This document shows, in pieces, positions 35,501-45,451 of a stretch of DNA of 64,000 nt. Source of the DNA: an uncultured Clostridia bacterium (GTDB taxonomy: Bacteria > Bacillota > Clostridia > TANB77 > CAG-508); the NCBI GenBank assembly GCA_934141475.1, contig CAKPCG010000005.1, forward strand, positions 1-64,000. The letters are read 5' to 3'. Position 1 is the stretch's first letter. Every line of letters begins with the position of its first letter. The translations under genes were made by a program, and so were the position numbers. A model generated the notes under the pieces. That model was given only the letters and a program-made list of their open reading frames with translations. It was not told the DNA's origin and ran no database searches.

Positions 35501-36271
35501 CTAATTATTTATTCTAATTATTCTTTTTACTTTATTTGTTTCATCTTCAACTTCAAATAATATACTATTAAGCATTCCTTCTCCTGTTTCTATTTTGTAT
35601 CTTTCTGGTAAAGATGTTGTAAATCTCTTTAAAGCCACTTCTTTAGACATTCCAAGTATTCCATTTTTTGGTCCTGTCATACCTATGTCTGTTATAAATG
35701 CTGTTCCTTTTTCTAAAATTTGTTCATCAGCTGTTTGTGTATGTGTATGTGTTCCAAAAACTATTGTTGCTTCTCCATCTAAGTAATATCCCATTGCCTT
35801 TTTTTCTCCAGTTGCTTCTGCATGGAAGTCAAGTACTATAATATCTACCTCATTTTTTATCTTTTCTACAATTTCCTTTACTACAGAAAATGGATTATCT
35901 ATTAATATGTTTATTTCCGCTCTTCCTAAAGCATTTATAACCGCTATTTTTTTATTTTTACATTTATAAATATTATATCCCTTTCCACATACCTCTTTTG
36001 GGTAATTTGCAGGTCTAATTAGTTTGGGATTATCTATAAATTTAAATATTTCTTTTTTTCCCCATGTATGATTTCCCATTGTTACACAATCTGCGCCTGC
36101 AGATATTATGTCATTAAAATTTTTTTCTGTAATTCCCATTCCTTCTGCTGCATTTTCACCATTAACTATTACAAAATCTATATTATAGTCTTTTTTTATT
36201 TTTTGAAGTTTTTTTTGAAGTTCTTTAACTCCAACTGAGCCTACTATATCTCCTACTGCTAATATATTCAT
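35501..36271 (-). CDS. ymdB: YmdB family metallophosphoesterase
   Basis: 256 residues. Motifs MNILAVGDIVGSVG, VNGENAAEGMGIT, MGNHTWGKKEI, DFHAEATGEKKAMG and FGTHTHTQTADE ligate the two metals of this cyclic-nucleotide phosphodiesterase family, which affects biofilm and sporulation programmes in Bacillus. The start overlaps the sortase stop in an ATGA, and its GGAGG lies inside the sortase gene, so the two are translationally coupled. Confidence 0.95.
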   Translation of the reverse strand: MNILAVGDIVGSVGVKELQKKLQKIKKDYNIDFVIVNGENAAEGMGITEKNFNDIISAGADCVTMGNHTWGKKEIFKFIDNPKLIRPANYPKEVCGKGYNIYKCKNKKIAVINALGRAEINILIDNPFSVVKEIVEKIKNEVDIIVLDFHAEATGEKKAMGYYLDGEATIVFGTHTHTQTADEQILEKGTAFITDIGMTGPKNGILGMSKEVALKRFTTSLPERYKIETGEGMLNSILFEVEDETNKVKRIIRINN

Positions 36272-37044
36272 CTTTTCCTCCTAACTTTTTTTATATATTT
36301 TACTATCTTCTTTAATAAAATGCAACAAAAATTTTCTTGTATTTCTTCTTCATTATCTTTGGACTCATATTCATTTATATATTCTATATTTTCTTCCCTT
36401 TCTCCCATAACTAATAATCTATGTGTATTTATTCCATATGGTGTACAAGTTATTAAGGTTACTAAATCTTTATTTTCTTTTATTTGTAATTCATTTGTTT
36501 CATCAGGAAGAATTGTTTTTATTTCATATATTTTGTATTTTAATTTTTTATTTAATACATAAATATAAAAATAATCGTCTTTTTTTAATTCTGTAAGTCT
36601 TGTAAATAATTTAGCAATTTTCATTCCAGTGTGCCCTGTAAGTATAGAGTGAGAATCTTTTGTACCTATTGGAAATGAGCTATTTTCTAAATGGCCTATT
36701 CCTTTTTTTAATGTTTCTTTATCTGTTCCGTGATATATTGGAAGATATAAACTTATTTTAGGAATTTCAATATATGCCATCACACCATTTTTCTCTATAT
36801 TTAATATTTCTTTGTATTGTTTTTCTATTTTTGAATTATCTATTAGACTCTTATTATAAAGATAAGCTTCTTCAAATTTTTCTTCAATTTCTTTTTCTTC
36901 TTTGGATAGTATTTCTTCTTTATATTCTTTTATAATTTCATTTTGATTTTTTTGAATAAAATAATTACTTATTTTAGGATATACAATTAAAATTATTCCA
37001 CCTAAAATAAGAATAATTGAGATAATTATTTCTTTTCTTTTCAT
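36268..37044 (-). CDS. Class C-type sortase
   Basis: 258 residues. N-terminal membrane helix (residues 6-28), extracellular catalytic domain and a second hydrophobic/basic segment at the C-terminus (CCILLKKIVKYIKK). The catalytic His lies in ILTGHTGM, the Cys in TLITCTPYG and the Arg in INTHRLLV; this combination and the C-terminal anchor fit pilin-polymerising class C sortases. It lies directly downstream of a SpaA-type LPXTG pilin, its likely substrate. Confidence 0.9.
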   Translation of the reverse strand: MKRKEIIISIILILGGIILIVYPKISNYFIQKNQNEIIKEYKEEILSKEEKEIEEKFEEAYLYNKSLIDNSKIEKQYKEILNIEKNGVMAYIEIPKISLYLPIYHGTDKETLKKGIGHLENSSFPIGTKDSHSILTGHTGMKIAKLFTRLTELKKDDYFYIYVLNKKLKYKIYEIKTILPDETNELQIKENKDLVTLITCTPYGINTHRLLVMGEREENIEYINEYESKDNEEEIQENFCCILLKKIVKYIKKVRRKR

Positions 37045-37079
37045 TTTTTATTATATCTAATAAACTATGCAACCTACCT

Positions 37080-38319
37080 TTATTTTGTATTATTTTCTTT
37101 TTTTCTTAAAATTACTGAAATAAATAAAACTATTCCTATAGATACTAAAATTGTACCAGATATGATTAAGAATTTAATTCCATTTCCACCAGTTATTGGT
37201 AGTATATATCCTTTAGTATTTTTAACAACAACTTCATAGTCATTATCTTTCTTACCATTTAAATCGTTGTCTAAAATTTCTACATTAAATGTTTTTGATG
37301 CTATATAATAACCGTTCTTTGGCTTTTACTTGTGTTATTTTGTAAATTCCTTCATCTAATCCTTTTATATATAATTTTCCATTAGAATCTACTTCAAGCT
37401 TGGTTATTGCACCTTCTTCTCTTGATTCGGCTAAATAGTATATTCCATCTTCTCCCTTAATAAATTCCAAAAATGTTCCATCTCCATCATGTATTTCAAA
37501 TATACTACCTGGGAGTAAAATATCAGCATCTTCTTTGTCTACAACTTTTAATTCAATCCCATAAGTATATACTGTAATTTGATTTGATTTTTGAGTTTGT
37601 AAGCCAAATTCATTATATTGATTGTTAGAATAATCTATATATGCTAAGTTGTTATTTTCATTTTTTTCTAGGTTTAAATTACTATCTTTACTTAATTTTG
37701 CTTTGTAAGTGATTTCTATTGATTTGTATTTTTTTATGATATCATAATCAAAATCCATTAAAAATGTTACATTTTCTTCTGAGTTTGGTCTTTTTGTATC
37801 AAATTTTATATTATATCCCATTATAGATTCTGCTTCATTTCCATCTGTTATTCCACATACTGTTAATGTATCTTCTTTTAAATTTAATGAATTGTCCATT
37901 TTGTCACTTATATAAATTTTATTTGATAAACTATTTTCCAAATATTTAGGAATATCTGCTTTTATTTTATAATTTATCTCATCTGCTGTACTGTAATTGT
38001 CTTTTATTTTTGTATCATCTGTTACTGTTTTGGTAATTGTTGGAATACTTCCCTTTGCGATGATATTTTGGTCTTCTATAGTCCAATCACCATCTTTATA
38101 TGTTGGTATAACATTTATAACAGATGATTCATATACCATATACCCATTTTCAATTGTAATTAAATATGTTCCCATATCTACATTTGAAACTGTTATATTT
38201 CCCTTACAATTGTGTAGTGTTATATTTGCATAACTTTTTTGATTTAAATTAATTATTGATATAATAAATATTAAAATTAAACTTATTGATATAATTTTTT
38301 GTATTTTATTTTTCTTCAT
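37080..38319 (-). CDS. SpaA-type LPXTG pilin, anchored only after a +1 shift at CGG
   Basis: Secreted fimbrial protein: signal peptide (residues 1-32), isopeptide-type pilin domain in the middle, and a SpaA domain (LKVVDKEDADILLPGSIFEI, LYIKGLDEGIYKITQVKAKE). Zero frame ends 9 codons after CGG at 37312-37314, giving 344 residues without an anchor. Skipping the C gives KAKEGYYIASKTFNVEI, the classic end of a SpaA domain. The sorting signal LPITGG, a membrane helix and a basic RKK tail follow, for 412 residues. The ATG at 38319 has AAGGAGG upstream. The class C sortase follows at once. Recoding would decide between a released and an anchored product. Confidence 0.8.
37312..37314 (-). other. Putative +1 recoding site GAA-C-GGT in the pilin gene
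   Basis: The homologous SpaA pattern is KAxEGY. The frame gives KAKE then CGG. Skipping C supplies the Gly and leads to LPITGG. Confidence 0.7.
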
Positions 38320-38605
38320 TTTCCTCCTTGTATTTTGAGGTAGGTTGCATAGTTTATTAGATATCAACTCCTTTTGATTAAATTTTTTTGAATTAATTAA
38401 TTTTTGAACTTTGAATTAAGCTAGCTTTCATATATTAACATATTTTTTGGTTGTTTGCAATAGTTTTTTTGATTTTTTATCATTTCCTTTACAAAATTGC
38501 ATTTAACTTTTCAATTGACATTTCTTCTATTTAGAATTTCTTTCATTTTTGTATACTGTAAATTATAACCATTTTCATATCTTCCTTTTTAAGGATAATT
38601 TTTTC

Positions 38606-39514
38606 CTATATATTATTAACTGAATTATCTGATAATATTATTCTTTTCAATTTGTGTTCAGCACATATTATTTCATCATAAAGTACATTGTATCCAATTT
38701 CAGTTACAGTATTAGGATATATTATATTTTCTATACTAGGTAAAGTACAATATCCATCGCCATATCCTGATACAAACATCAAACTTACTTCTGTAATTCT
38801 ATATAATTCCTCATCACCTGTATCTGGATTAGTTAGTTTTACCTTATATGGTATTACTAAAGTATCTGTTATTCCAGGATAATTTATTTCGTAGTTAGTA
38901 TCTCCTTCTACCTCTACATCATCTCCATCTTTTCTTGCACCCCTATGGTTACAATATACTTCCTTTATTCTTGTTATTTTCGCTGTTTTAGTTGGCAAAT
39001 CTGTATTTTCTCCTTCTTGTGACGTATTATTTAATATTTCATATTCAAATAAATCATTTGGTGCTATTTGGTCTTCTGTTACTCCTCCTTCACTATATAT
39101 TCCATCCAAAGAAGTATTACCTTTGTCATCATCTTCTGTTCCTCCTGTTATATCTCCATTTCCACTTATATTATATGTTTTGTCAACTGTTTTTATAGTC
39201 CATCCATCTTTAGAATCTCCTTTTAAATCATAATTTCCTGATTCAACATTATTATTAAGTGCTTCTCTTAAATTATCATCTGTTATTGTTCCAAGTCCAT
39301 TAGATACAGCCTCTGCTACTGCTAGCTTTACTTTCTCATCTAATTGGGCTGTTCCATTTGCATTTTTGGCTTCTGTTGCTCTGTTTAATATTCCATTTTG
39401 ACCTGTTAGCATTGCTATACTTATTCCTGCAAGTATTAATAATACTATTATTGTGACAACAAGTGCTATTAATGTAATACCTTGTTTTTGTTTTAATTTT
39501 TCATTAAAAATCAT
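38606..39514 (-). CDS. Pilin-like leader protein with short BspA-type leucine-rich tail
   Basis: 302 residues. The N-terminus KQKQGITLIALVVTII and GQNGILNRATEAKNANGTAQ match the leader family of the GLUG genes. The middle is Gly/Asp-rich and unassigned. The end (LPSIENIIYPNTVTEIGYNVLYDE, KLKRIILSDNSV) looks like about two BspA-type leucine-rich repeats and stops abruptly, so the gene may be a truncated member of a longer family. The ATG at 39514 has GGAGG upstream; an ATG 7 codons earlier does not. No in-frame CGG. Between it and the pilin gene (38320-38605) I see no gene. Confidence 0.75.
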   Translation of the reverse strand: MIFNEKLKQKQGITLIALVVTIIVLLILAGISIAMLTGQNGILNRATEAKNANGTAQLDEKVKLAVAEAVSNGLGTITDDNLREALNNNVESGNYDLKGDSKDGWTIKTVDKTYNISGNGDITGGTEDDDKGNTSLDGIYSEGGVTEDQIAPNDLFEYEILNNTSQEGENTDLPTKTAKITRIKEVYCNHRGARKDGDDVEVEGDTNYEINYPGITDTLVIPYKVKLTNPDTGDEELYRITEVSLMFVSGYGDGYCTLPSIENIIYPNTVTEIGYNVLYDEIICAEHKLKRIILSDNSVNNI

Positions 39515-39552
39515 TTTTCTTCCTCCATTTTTCATTGGTATATAACGCTATT

Positions 39553-39605
39553 AAAATAAAACGCACAAAATAAACCCATTATTATAGGCTATTTTGCACG
39601 TTTTA
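39553..39605 (-). terminator. Likely terminator of the ABC exporter operon
   Basis: Long imperfect hairpin pairing AAAACGTGCAAAATA with TTTATTTTGTGCGTTTT, then T-rich on the minus strand. Confidence 0.55.
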
Positions 39606-39717
39606 ATTTATTTTCTTTTTTATAAAATTACTATGTTTATAACAATATATTACCATTTTTTTATCTTTGAGTTTTCGTACTAAAAGTTTATACTAACATT
39701 ATCTTCTCATTAAATAA

Positions 39718-41733
39718 TTACAACTCAAACTGACTATTATATAAATCAGCATAAAATCCTTTTTTCTCCATTAATTCTTCATGATTTCCTTGTTCAATTA
39801 TATTACCATTATTAATAACTAAAATTAAATCGGCATTTTTTATAGTAGATAATCTATGCGCAATAATAAATGAAGTTTTTCCTTCTGTTAATTTATCCAT
39901 TGCTTTTTGAACTAGTTCTTCTGTTCTAGTGTCTACATTAGATGTTGCTTCATCTAAAATTAAAAATGGTGTTTTGTTTAGCATTCCTCTTGCTATTGTA
40001 AGTAATTGTTTTTGTCCTGCTGATACTTCGTCATTATCTGAAAGTTTTGTATCTAGTCCTTTTGGTAATGTTTTTATAAAATGGTCTAGTCCTACAACTT
40101 TGCATACTTCTTTTACTTGCTCATCTGTCACATTTTCAGTGTTATATACTATGTTTTCTCTAATTGTTCCGTCAAATAGCCAAGTGTCTTGTAAAACCAT
40201 TGTAAACAAGTCATGAATATTTTCTCTTGTTAATTCTTTTGTAGATATTCCATCTATTTTTATTTCTCCTGAATTTATATCATAGAATTTCATAAGTAAG
40301 TTAACAAGTGTTGTTTTTCCAGCTCCTGTTGGTCCTACTATTGCAATTTTTTGACCAGATTTTACTTTTGCACTAAAGTTTTGAATTGTAGGTTTTGGAT
40401 TATTATCATATTGGAATACCACATTTTCAAATTCTATATTTCCTTTTGCTGTTTCTTTATTTAATTTTTTTGTAAATTTACTTTCATCTAACATTTCGGT
40501 TTCATCTAAAAATTTAAATACTCTTTCACTTGCAGCTCCTGTTGATTGAAGTGATGTCATTGCTTGTGCCATTTGAGAAAGTGGTGAAGTAAATAGTCTT
40601 ACATATGTAATAAATGCAACTATTACACCAAATGAAATCATGTTTTTCATTGTTAATATTGCTCCAACTATACATACAGCAACATAACCAAAGTTTCCTA
40701 TAAAGTTCATTAAAGGTTGCATTAATCCTGATAAAAATTGACTTTTTCTATTTGCTTCATATACATTTTTATTTAATACATCAAATTTTTCGTTTGCTAA
40801 TTTTCCTCCATTATATGCTTTTACAACATTTAATCCAGAGTAAATTTCTTCAATGTGTCCATTTAATTTTCCTAGTTCTACCTGTCTTGCAACAAAGTAT
40901 TTTTGTGATTTTCCAAGTATTCCAAACATAAATATAAATCCTATTAAGCTAGCTCCAATAGCTGTCAATGCCATTATCCAGTTTGTATAGAACATCATTA
41001 CTATTGTTCCTAAAAATAGAACTACACTACTAACCAAAGTTGCTAATGATTGATTCATGCTTTGTGCAATTGTGTCTATATCGTTTGTTACTATTGATAA
41101 AATGTCTCCTATTAAGTGTTTGTCATAATATCTTAGTGGCAATTTGTTTATTTTACACGAAATTCTTGAACGTAAACTTTTTGCAAATTTGTTTGCAACA
41201 TCTGTCATTGCAATTGATTGTATAAATGTAAATAAGGCACTTAAAATATATAGAGTTGCTAAAGTAATTGCAATTTTTTTAACTCCTGCCATATCCATTT
41301 TAGGTTCTACAACTTTTTTTATACTATCTGGCATTTCATCTAATTTTGAATATAAATCTGCAGCTGTATCTTCTTCTTTCATTGTGCTCATTATTTCCAT
41401 AAACCTTGTTTGATCTTCTATGCTTATTTTAGTTCCATCAATTTCAATTTCTTTTAGGTCTTGGGTCTTAAAATTTGTTTGTATTTGTTCAGATAAACTT
41501 TGCATATTATCTTTATTTACAACTAATCCTTCAGATATTTTATCTGTTAAATCTGATAGTTTATTAGGAGCAACTATAGACATTATAGAGCCTAGTATTG
41601 CTAGAACTATTGCTATAAATATTAATATTTTAAAAGGTTTTAATTCTAAAAAAAGCCTTTTCATTGCTCCTTTAAAGTCTTTTGCTTTATCGGTTGGGTC
41701 TCCACCTCTACCCATTGGTCCTCCTCTAGGCAT
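39718..41733 (-). CDS. ABC exporter half-transporter, catalytic-site partner
   Basis: 671 residues: Gly/Arg-rich start (MPRGGPMGRGG), six membrane helices, and an extended segment of about 85 residues after the first helix (residues 60-145). The nucleotide-binding domain has GPTGAGKTT, a variant signature VSAGQKQL and a canonical Walker B LILDEATSNVD with the catalytic Glu. Its start overlaps the end of the upstream half-transporter by 8 bases, so the two form a heterodimer of the multidrug or peptide exporter type. Substrate unknown. Confidence 0.93.
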   Translation of the reverse strand: MPRGGPMGRGGDPTDKAKDFKGAMKRLFLELKPFKILIFIAIVLAILGSIMSIVAPNKLSDLTDKISEGLVVNKDNMQSLSEQIQTNFKTQDLKEIEIDGTKISIEDQTRFMEIMSTMKEEDTAADLYSKLDEMPDSIKKVVEPKMDMAGVKKIAITLATLYILSALFTFIQSIAMTDVANKFAKSLRSRISCKINKLPLRYYDKHLIGDILSIVTNDIDTIAQSMNQSLATLVSSVVLFLGTIVMMFYTNWIMALTAIGASLIGFIFMFGILGKSQKYFVARQVELGKLNGHIEEIYSGLNVVKAYNGGKLANEKFDVLNKNVYEANRKSQFLSGLMQPLMNFIGNFGYVAVCIVGAILTMKNMISFGVIVAFITYVRLFTSPLSQMAQAMTSLQSTGAASERVFKFLDETEMLDESKFTKKLNKETAKGNIEFENVVFQYDNNPKPTIQNFSAKVKSGQKIAIVGPTGAGKTTLVNLLMKFYDINSGEIKIDGISTKELTRENIHDLFTMVLQDTWLFDGTIRENIVYNTENVTDEQVKEVCKVVGLDHFIKTLPKGLDTKLSDNDEVSAGQKQLLTIARGMLNKTPFLILDEATSNVDTRTEELVQKAMDKLTEGKTSFIIAHRLSTIKNADLILVINNGNIIEQGNHEELMEKKGFYADLYNSQFEL

Positions 41734-43489
41734 TATCTAATTCCTCCTTTGATAATTGTGATAGTGCTATTTGTTTATAGACTTCACAAGTTTTTAATAA
41801 CTCTTTATGAGATCCTATTCCTACAACTTTTCCATCATCTAGTACTAATATTTTGTCTGCATTCATAATCGTTCCTATTCTTTGAGCAACAATTAAGGTT
41901 GTAGCTTCTTTAGTATATTTTTTTAATTCTTTTCTTAATATACTATCTGTTTTATAGTCTAAAGCTGAAAAGCTATCATCAAAAATATATATTTCTGGGT
42001 CTCTTGCAATAGCTCTTGCAATTGAAATTCTTTGTTTTTGTCCTCCAGATACATTGGTTCCGCTTTGAGCCATTTGTGTATTATAGCTGTTTTCCATTTT
42101 TTCAACAAATTCTTTTCCTTGAGCTACCTCTATTGCTTCTTTTACTTTTGTTTCTGAAATTTTACCTTTTCCATTATCTCCATAAGCTACATTTCCTGCA
42201 ACTGTGTCATTAAATATTACCGCCTTTTGTGATACATATCCTATTTTATCATGTAAAAAATGTTGATTATATTCTTTTACATTTATTCCATCAACTAAAA
42301 CTTCTCCTTCTGTTGCATCATAAAATCTTGGAATTAAATTTATTAAAGTTGATTTACCAGCACCTGTAGAACCAATAAATGCTATTGTTTCACCTTTATT
42401 TGCTTTAAAGGATACATTTTTCAAAACATAGTCTTCTCCATCAGGGTATTTAAATCCTACATTTTTAAATTCTACTGTTCCAACTTCATCATTTGTCTTT
42501 TTATCGATAGATCCATCTTTTATAGAAATCTCTGTTTCTAAAACTTCGTTTATACGGTTTGCTGAAACTTGTGCACGTGGTACCATCATAAATATCATAG
42601 CAAGCATTAAAAATGACATTATAACTTGCATAGCATATGAACTAAATACAACCATATCACCAAATATTCCTATTTTGTCTGCCATTCCAGCATCTCTTAT
42701 TAAATATGCTCCTATAAAGTAAATTCCTAAAGTTAAGAAATACATTACTAAATACATAGTTGGTGATAGAACAGAAAATGCTTTTTGGTTAAATAATTGT
42801 TGATTTGTAAGTTTGGTATTTACTTCTTCAAATTTCTCTTTTTGATATTTTTCGGCATTAAATGCTCTCACAACTCTTATTCCTGTAAGGTTTTCTCTTG
42901 TTACCTCATTTATTTTGTCTATTAATTTTTGAACTATTTTAAATTTAGGCATTACAATTGCCATTAAAATTGCTATTACAGATAATAAAACAACAACTCC
43001 CACTGCTGTTAGTGTACTCCACTGCCAACTCTTGTTTAATATTTTTGTTATTGCCCAAACTGCTGTAATAGGTGCTTTTATACTTAATTGTAATCCCATT
43101 GCAACTAGCATTTGAATTTGTGTTATATCATTTGTTGTTCTAGTTATTAAACTACTTGTTGAAAATCCTTTTATCTCATTCATTGCTAAATTTCCAACTT
43201 TATTAAATAATTTTTTTCTTACTTTCATAGAAAATGTTGCAGATATTCCAGATGCTATATATCCTACGATTATTGCAGACACTAAACTTCCAAAAGCACA
43301 TCCTATCATATATCCTCCATTTTTTACAATTTCAGACATTTCGCTTCCTTCTGTTTGTACAAGTACTGTTATTTCAGACATATAATCTGGCATTTTTAGT
43401 TCTAGCCATACCTGACCCACTACTAGTACTAGACATATTATAGCCAACATCCATTCTTTTTTGCCTAAGTTTTTCAATAATTTTATCAT
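41726..43489 (-). CDS. ABC exporter half-transporter, degenerate-site partner
   Basis: 587 residues: six membrane helices, GSTGAGKST, VSGGQKQRISIARA, and Walker B IYIFDDSFSALD, where the catalytic Glu is replaced by Asp. This asymmetry is normal in heterodimeric exporters. First gene of the pair. Confidence 0.94.
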   Translation of the reverse strand: MIKLLKNLGKKEWMLAIICLVLVVGQVWLELKMPDYMSEITVLVQTEGSEMSEIVKNGGYMIGCAFGSLVSAIIVGYIASGISATFSMKVRKKLFNKVGNLAMNEIKGFSTSSLITRTTNDITQIQMLVAMGLQLSIKAPITAVWAITKILNKSWQWSTLTAVGVVVLLSVIAILMAIVMPKFKIVQKLIDKINEVTRENLTGIRVVRAFNAEKYQKEKFEEVNTKLTNQQLFNQKAFSVLSPTMYLVMYFLTLGIYFIGAYLIRDAGMADKIGIFGDMVVFSSYAMQVIMSFLMLAMIFMMVPRAQVSANRINEVLETEISIKDGSIDKKTNDEVGTVEFKNVGFKYPDGEDYVLKNVSFKANKGETIAFIGSTGAGKSTLINLIPRFYDATEGEVLVDGINVKEYNQHFLHDKIGYVSQKAVIFNDTVAGNVAYGDNGKGKISETKVKEAIEVAQGKEFVEKMENSYNTQMAQSGTNVSGGQKQRISIARAIARDPEIYIFDDSFSALDYKTDSILRKELKKYTKEATTLIVAQRIGTIMNADKILVLDDGKVVGIGSHKELLKTCEVYKQIALSQLSKEELDNA

Positions 43490-43638
43490 TTTTTCCTTCC
43501 TTTCTTTTAATTTATACCACTACACTATTCAAGCATTTTAGTTGTATCTTTAAATTAATTTTTTGTGCATCGTTTATTATATAGTATTTATTTTAGCAAT
43601 GTCAATAACTGTGTGCTAATTCACAAAACTTTCACATT

Positions 43639-44391
43639 TTAGTAAACAATCTCTCTTACTATCTCACCTGCAATCATTAATCCTGCAACTGAAGGAACAA
43701 ATGAAATACTTCCTGGAACTTGGTTTCTAATTGTACATTTTCTAGCCGTACCTGGAGGACAAATACAATTAGTTTTGCAACTACTAGAACTGTTATCATC
43801 TGGTTTTATTGGTTCTTCTTTAGAATAAATAACTTTTAAACTATCTATATTTCTCTTTCTTAGTTCTTTTCTCATAACTTTCGCAAGAGGACATATACTA
43901 GTTTTGTAAATATCTGTAATTTCAAATCTTGAAGGATCTAATTTATTTCCAGTCCCCATTGCTGAAATTATTGGTATTTCTAATTTTTTACAATTTACAA
44001 CCAAATCTATTTTAGCAGTAACTGTATCTATGCAATCCACAACATATGTTAAATCCTTAGTTAAAATGTTTGAATTAGAACCTGGCATATAAAATTCTTG
44101 ATATGTTTCTACTTTAGCATTTGGATTTATTTCTAAAATTCTTTCTTTTGCAACATCTGCCTTATATTTTCCTATTGTTTTTCTTGTTGCAATTATTTGT
44201 CTATTTAAATTTGTTAAACAAATTTTATCGTCATCTATTAATACAAAATTTTCTACACCTGCTCTTACTAATCCTTCAACCACAAAAGAGCCTACTCCAC
44301 CTAGTCCAAAAATAGCAATTTTTGCATTATGTAATTTTTCCACTCCTTCTTTTCCTATTAATAATTCTGTTCTTGAAAATTGATTTAACAT
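43639..44391 (-). CDS. tcdA: tRNA threonylcarbamoyladenosine dehydratase (TcdA, ThiF/E1-like)
   Basis: 250 residues. Adenylates and cyclises t6A to ct6A in tRNA. Motifs: FSRTELLIGKEG, nucleotide loop IFGLGGVGSFVVEGL, LIDDDKICLTNLNRQI and a C-terminal SFVPSVAGLMIAGEIV. Conserved Cys residues (SSCKTNCICPPG) lie in the crossover loop. It follows the transglutaminase-like gene by 13 bases. Confidence 0.9.
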   Translation of the reverse strand: MLNQFSRTELLIGKEGVEKLHNAKIAIFGLGGVGSFVVEGLVRAGVENFVLIDDDKICLTNLNRQIIATRKTIGKYKADVAKERILEINPNAKVETYQEFYMPGSNSNILTKDLTYVVDCIDTVTAKIDLVVNCKKLEIPIISAMGTGNKLDPSRFEITDIYKTSICPLAKVMRKELRKRNIDSLKVIYSKEEPIKPDDNSSSSCKTNCICPPGTARKCTIRNQVPGSISFVPSVAGLMIAGEIVREIVY

Positions 44392-44404
44392 TATTCTTCT
44401 CCTT

Positions 44405-45358
44405 CTACCTTAATTGATTTTCCTGTTTTCTTTTTCTTAATATTTGCTTTAGACCTTGAATTCCTCTCATATTAATCCATCCATCTTCTACCATATTAGC
44501 AAATTGTTCTAAATTCATTTTTACAAACTGATTTTTTTCTTCTGAAAATACATATATATCTTGACAGCCTTTTGATTCTACTTCAATTGCCATTTTGTAG
44601 TTTTTTCTTTTATTAGTTTCTTTGTAACAATCAACTATATGAATTTTGCTATTTTCATCTCCAGAAAAAAGTAATCCATCTTTACCATTCAAACCTATTA
44701 TATCTTCCATTCTCCATCTTCTATCTGCATAACCTATATTCTTATCTGTATATGCTTCTACTTCTTCTAGGACAAATTCTACCTTTTTTCTAAAATCTGA
44801 AAAATAATTCATATTAATTTTTATCAGTTCTAAATACTCATCTGTATACCACTTATTATGTGACACATAGCCAATTTTTTTATCTATTTTTTCTAAATCT
44901 AATCTGCTTACTATTTGCTTTAATTCATCATTTATTGAAATTCCAAAATATTTTGTTCTTAAACATGATTTAATATTTCTCATATCTTCTTGTAAATCAA
45001 ATATATAGATTGTTCCATCTTTTCCTTTTAAAATATTATATACATGTGGATATTTTCTATAATCACTCTCTTCTACTATTGTTTTTATCTTTATTTCTAA
45101 ACCATTCATTATATATTCATAGATTTTAGCAATAGTTTTACAAATAATAATATTGTTTTCTAAACTTTCTTCAATTGCTTCTTTACTTCCACTTTTATAA
45201 TATATTTTTTGTTTTGCCTTAGAGTTTCCAAATGAAAAATCCAAATCAAAAACAAACCTTTTTCCAAGTTCAATATACACATATCTTAATTTTTCTATAT
45301 CTGACATTGTTTCTGTTTCTATTTTTAGCTTTTCTATATATGTTTTTAAATTGCTCAA
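44405..45358 (-). CDS. Transglutaminase-like (papain-fold) protein
   Basis: 317 residues, cytoplasmic by lack of signal. The order Cys in NIIICKTIAKIYEY, His in YPHVYNIL and Asp in YIFDLQED (residues 70-125) fits the Cys-His-Asp triad of the transglutaminase/protease fold. The second half (EFVLEEVEAYTDKNIGYADRRW) is helical, and the very end is basic (LKQILRKRKQENQLR). No closer family is recognised. It could be a protease, a transpeptidase or an inactive relative. Confidence 0.7.
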   Translation of the reverse strand: MSNLKTYIEKLKIETETMSDIEKLRYVYIELGKRFVFDLDFSFGNSKAKQKIYYKSGSKEAIEESLENNIIICKTIAKIYEYIMNGLEIKIKTIVEESDYRKYPHVYNILKGKDGTIYIFDLQEDMRNIKSCLRTKYFGISINDELKQIVSRLDLEKIDKKIGYVSHNKWYTDEYLELIKINMNYFSDFRKKVEFVLEEVEAYTDKNIGYADRRWRMEDIIGLNGKDGLLFSGDENSKIHIVDCYKETNKRKNYKMAIEVESKGCQDIYVFSEEKNQFVKMNLEQFANMVEDGWINMRGIQGLKQILRKRKQENQLR

Positions 45359-45394
45359 TTACGTCTCCCCTTTTTATTGTCTTTTCACTATTAA

Positions 45395-45434
45395 GACCGA
45401 TTCATTTTTGAACATATGCCAAAATGAACCGGCC
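45395..45434 (-). terminator. Hairpin between CmpB-like and transglutaminase-like genes
   Basis: GGCCGGTTCATTTT / AAAATGAATCGGTC stem on the minus strand with a weak T-tail. Probably terminates the upstream unit. Confidence 0.6.
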
Positions 45435-45451
45435 TAAAAAATGTAATAATA

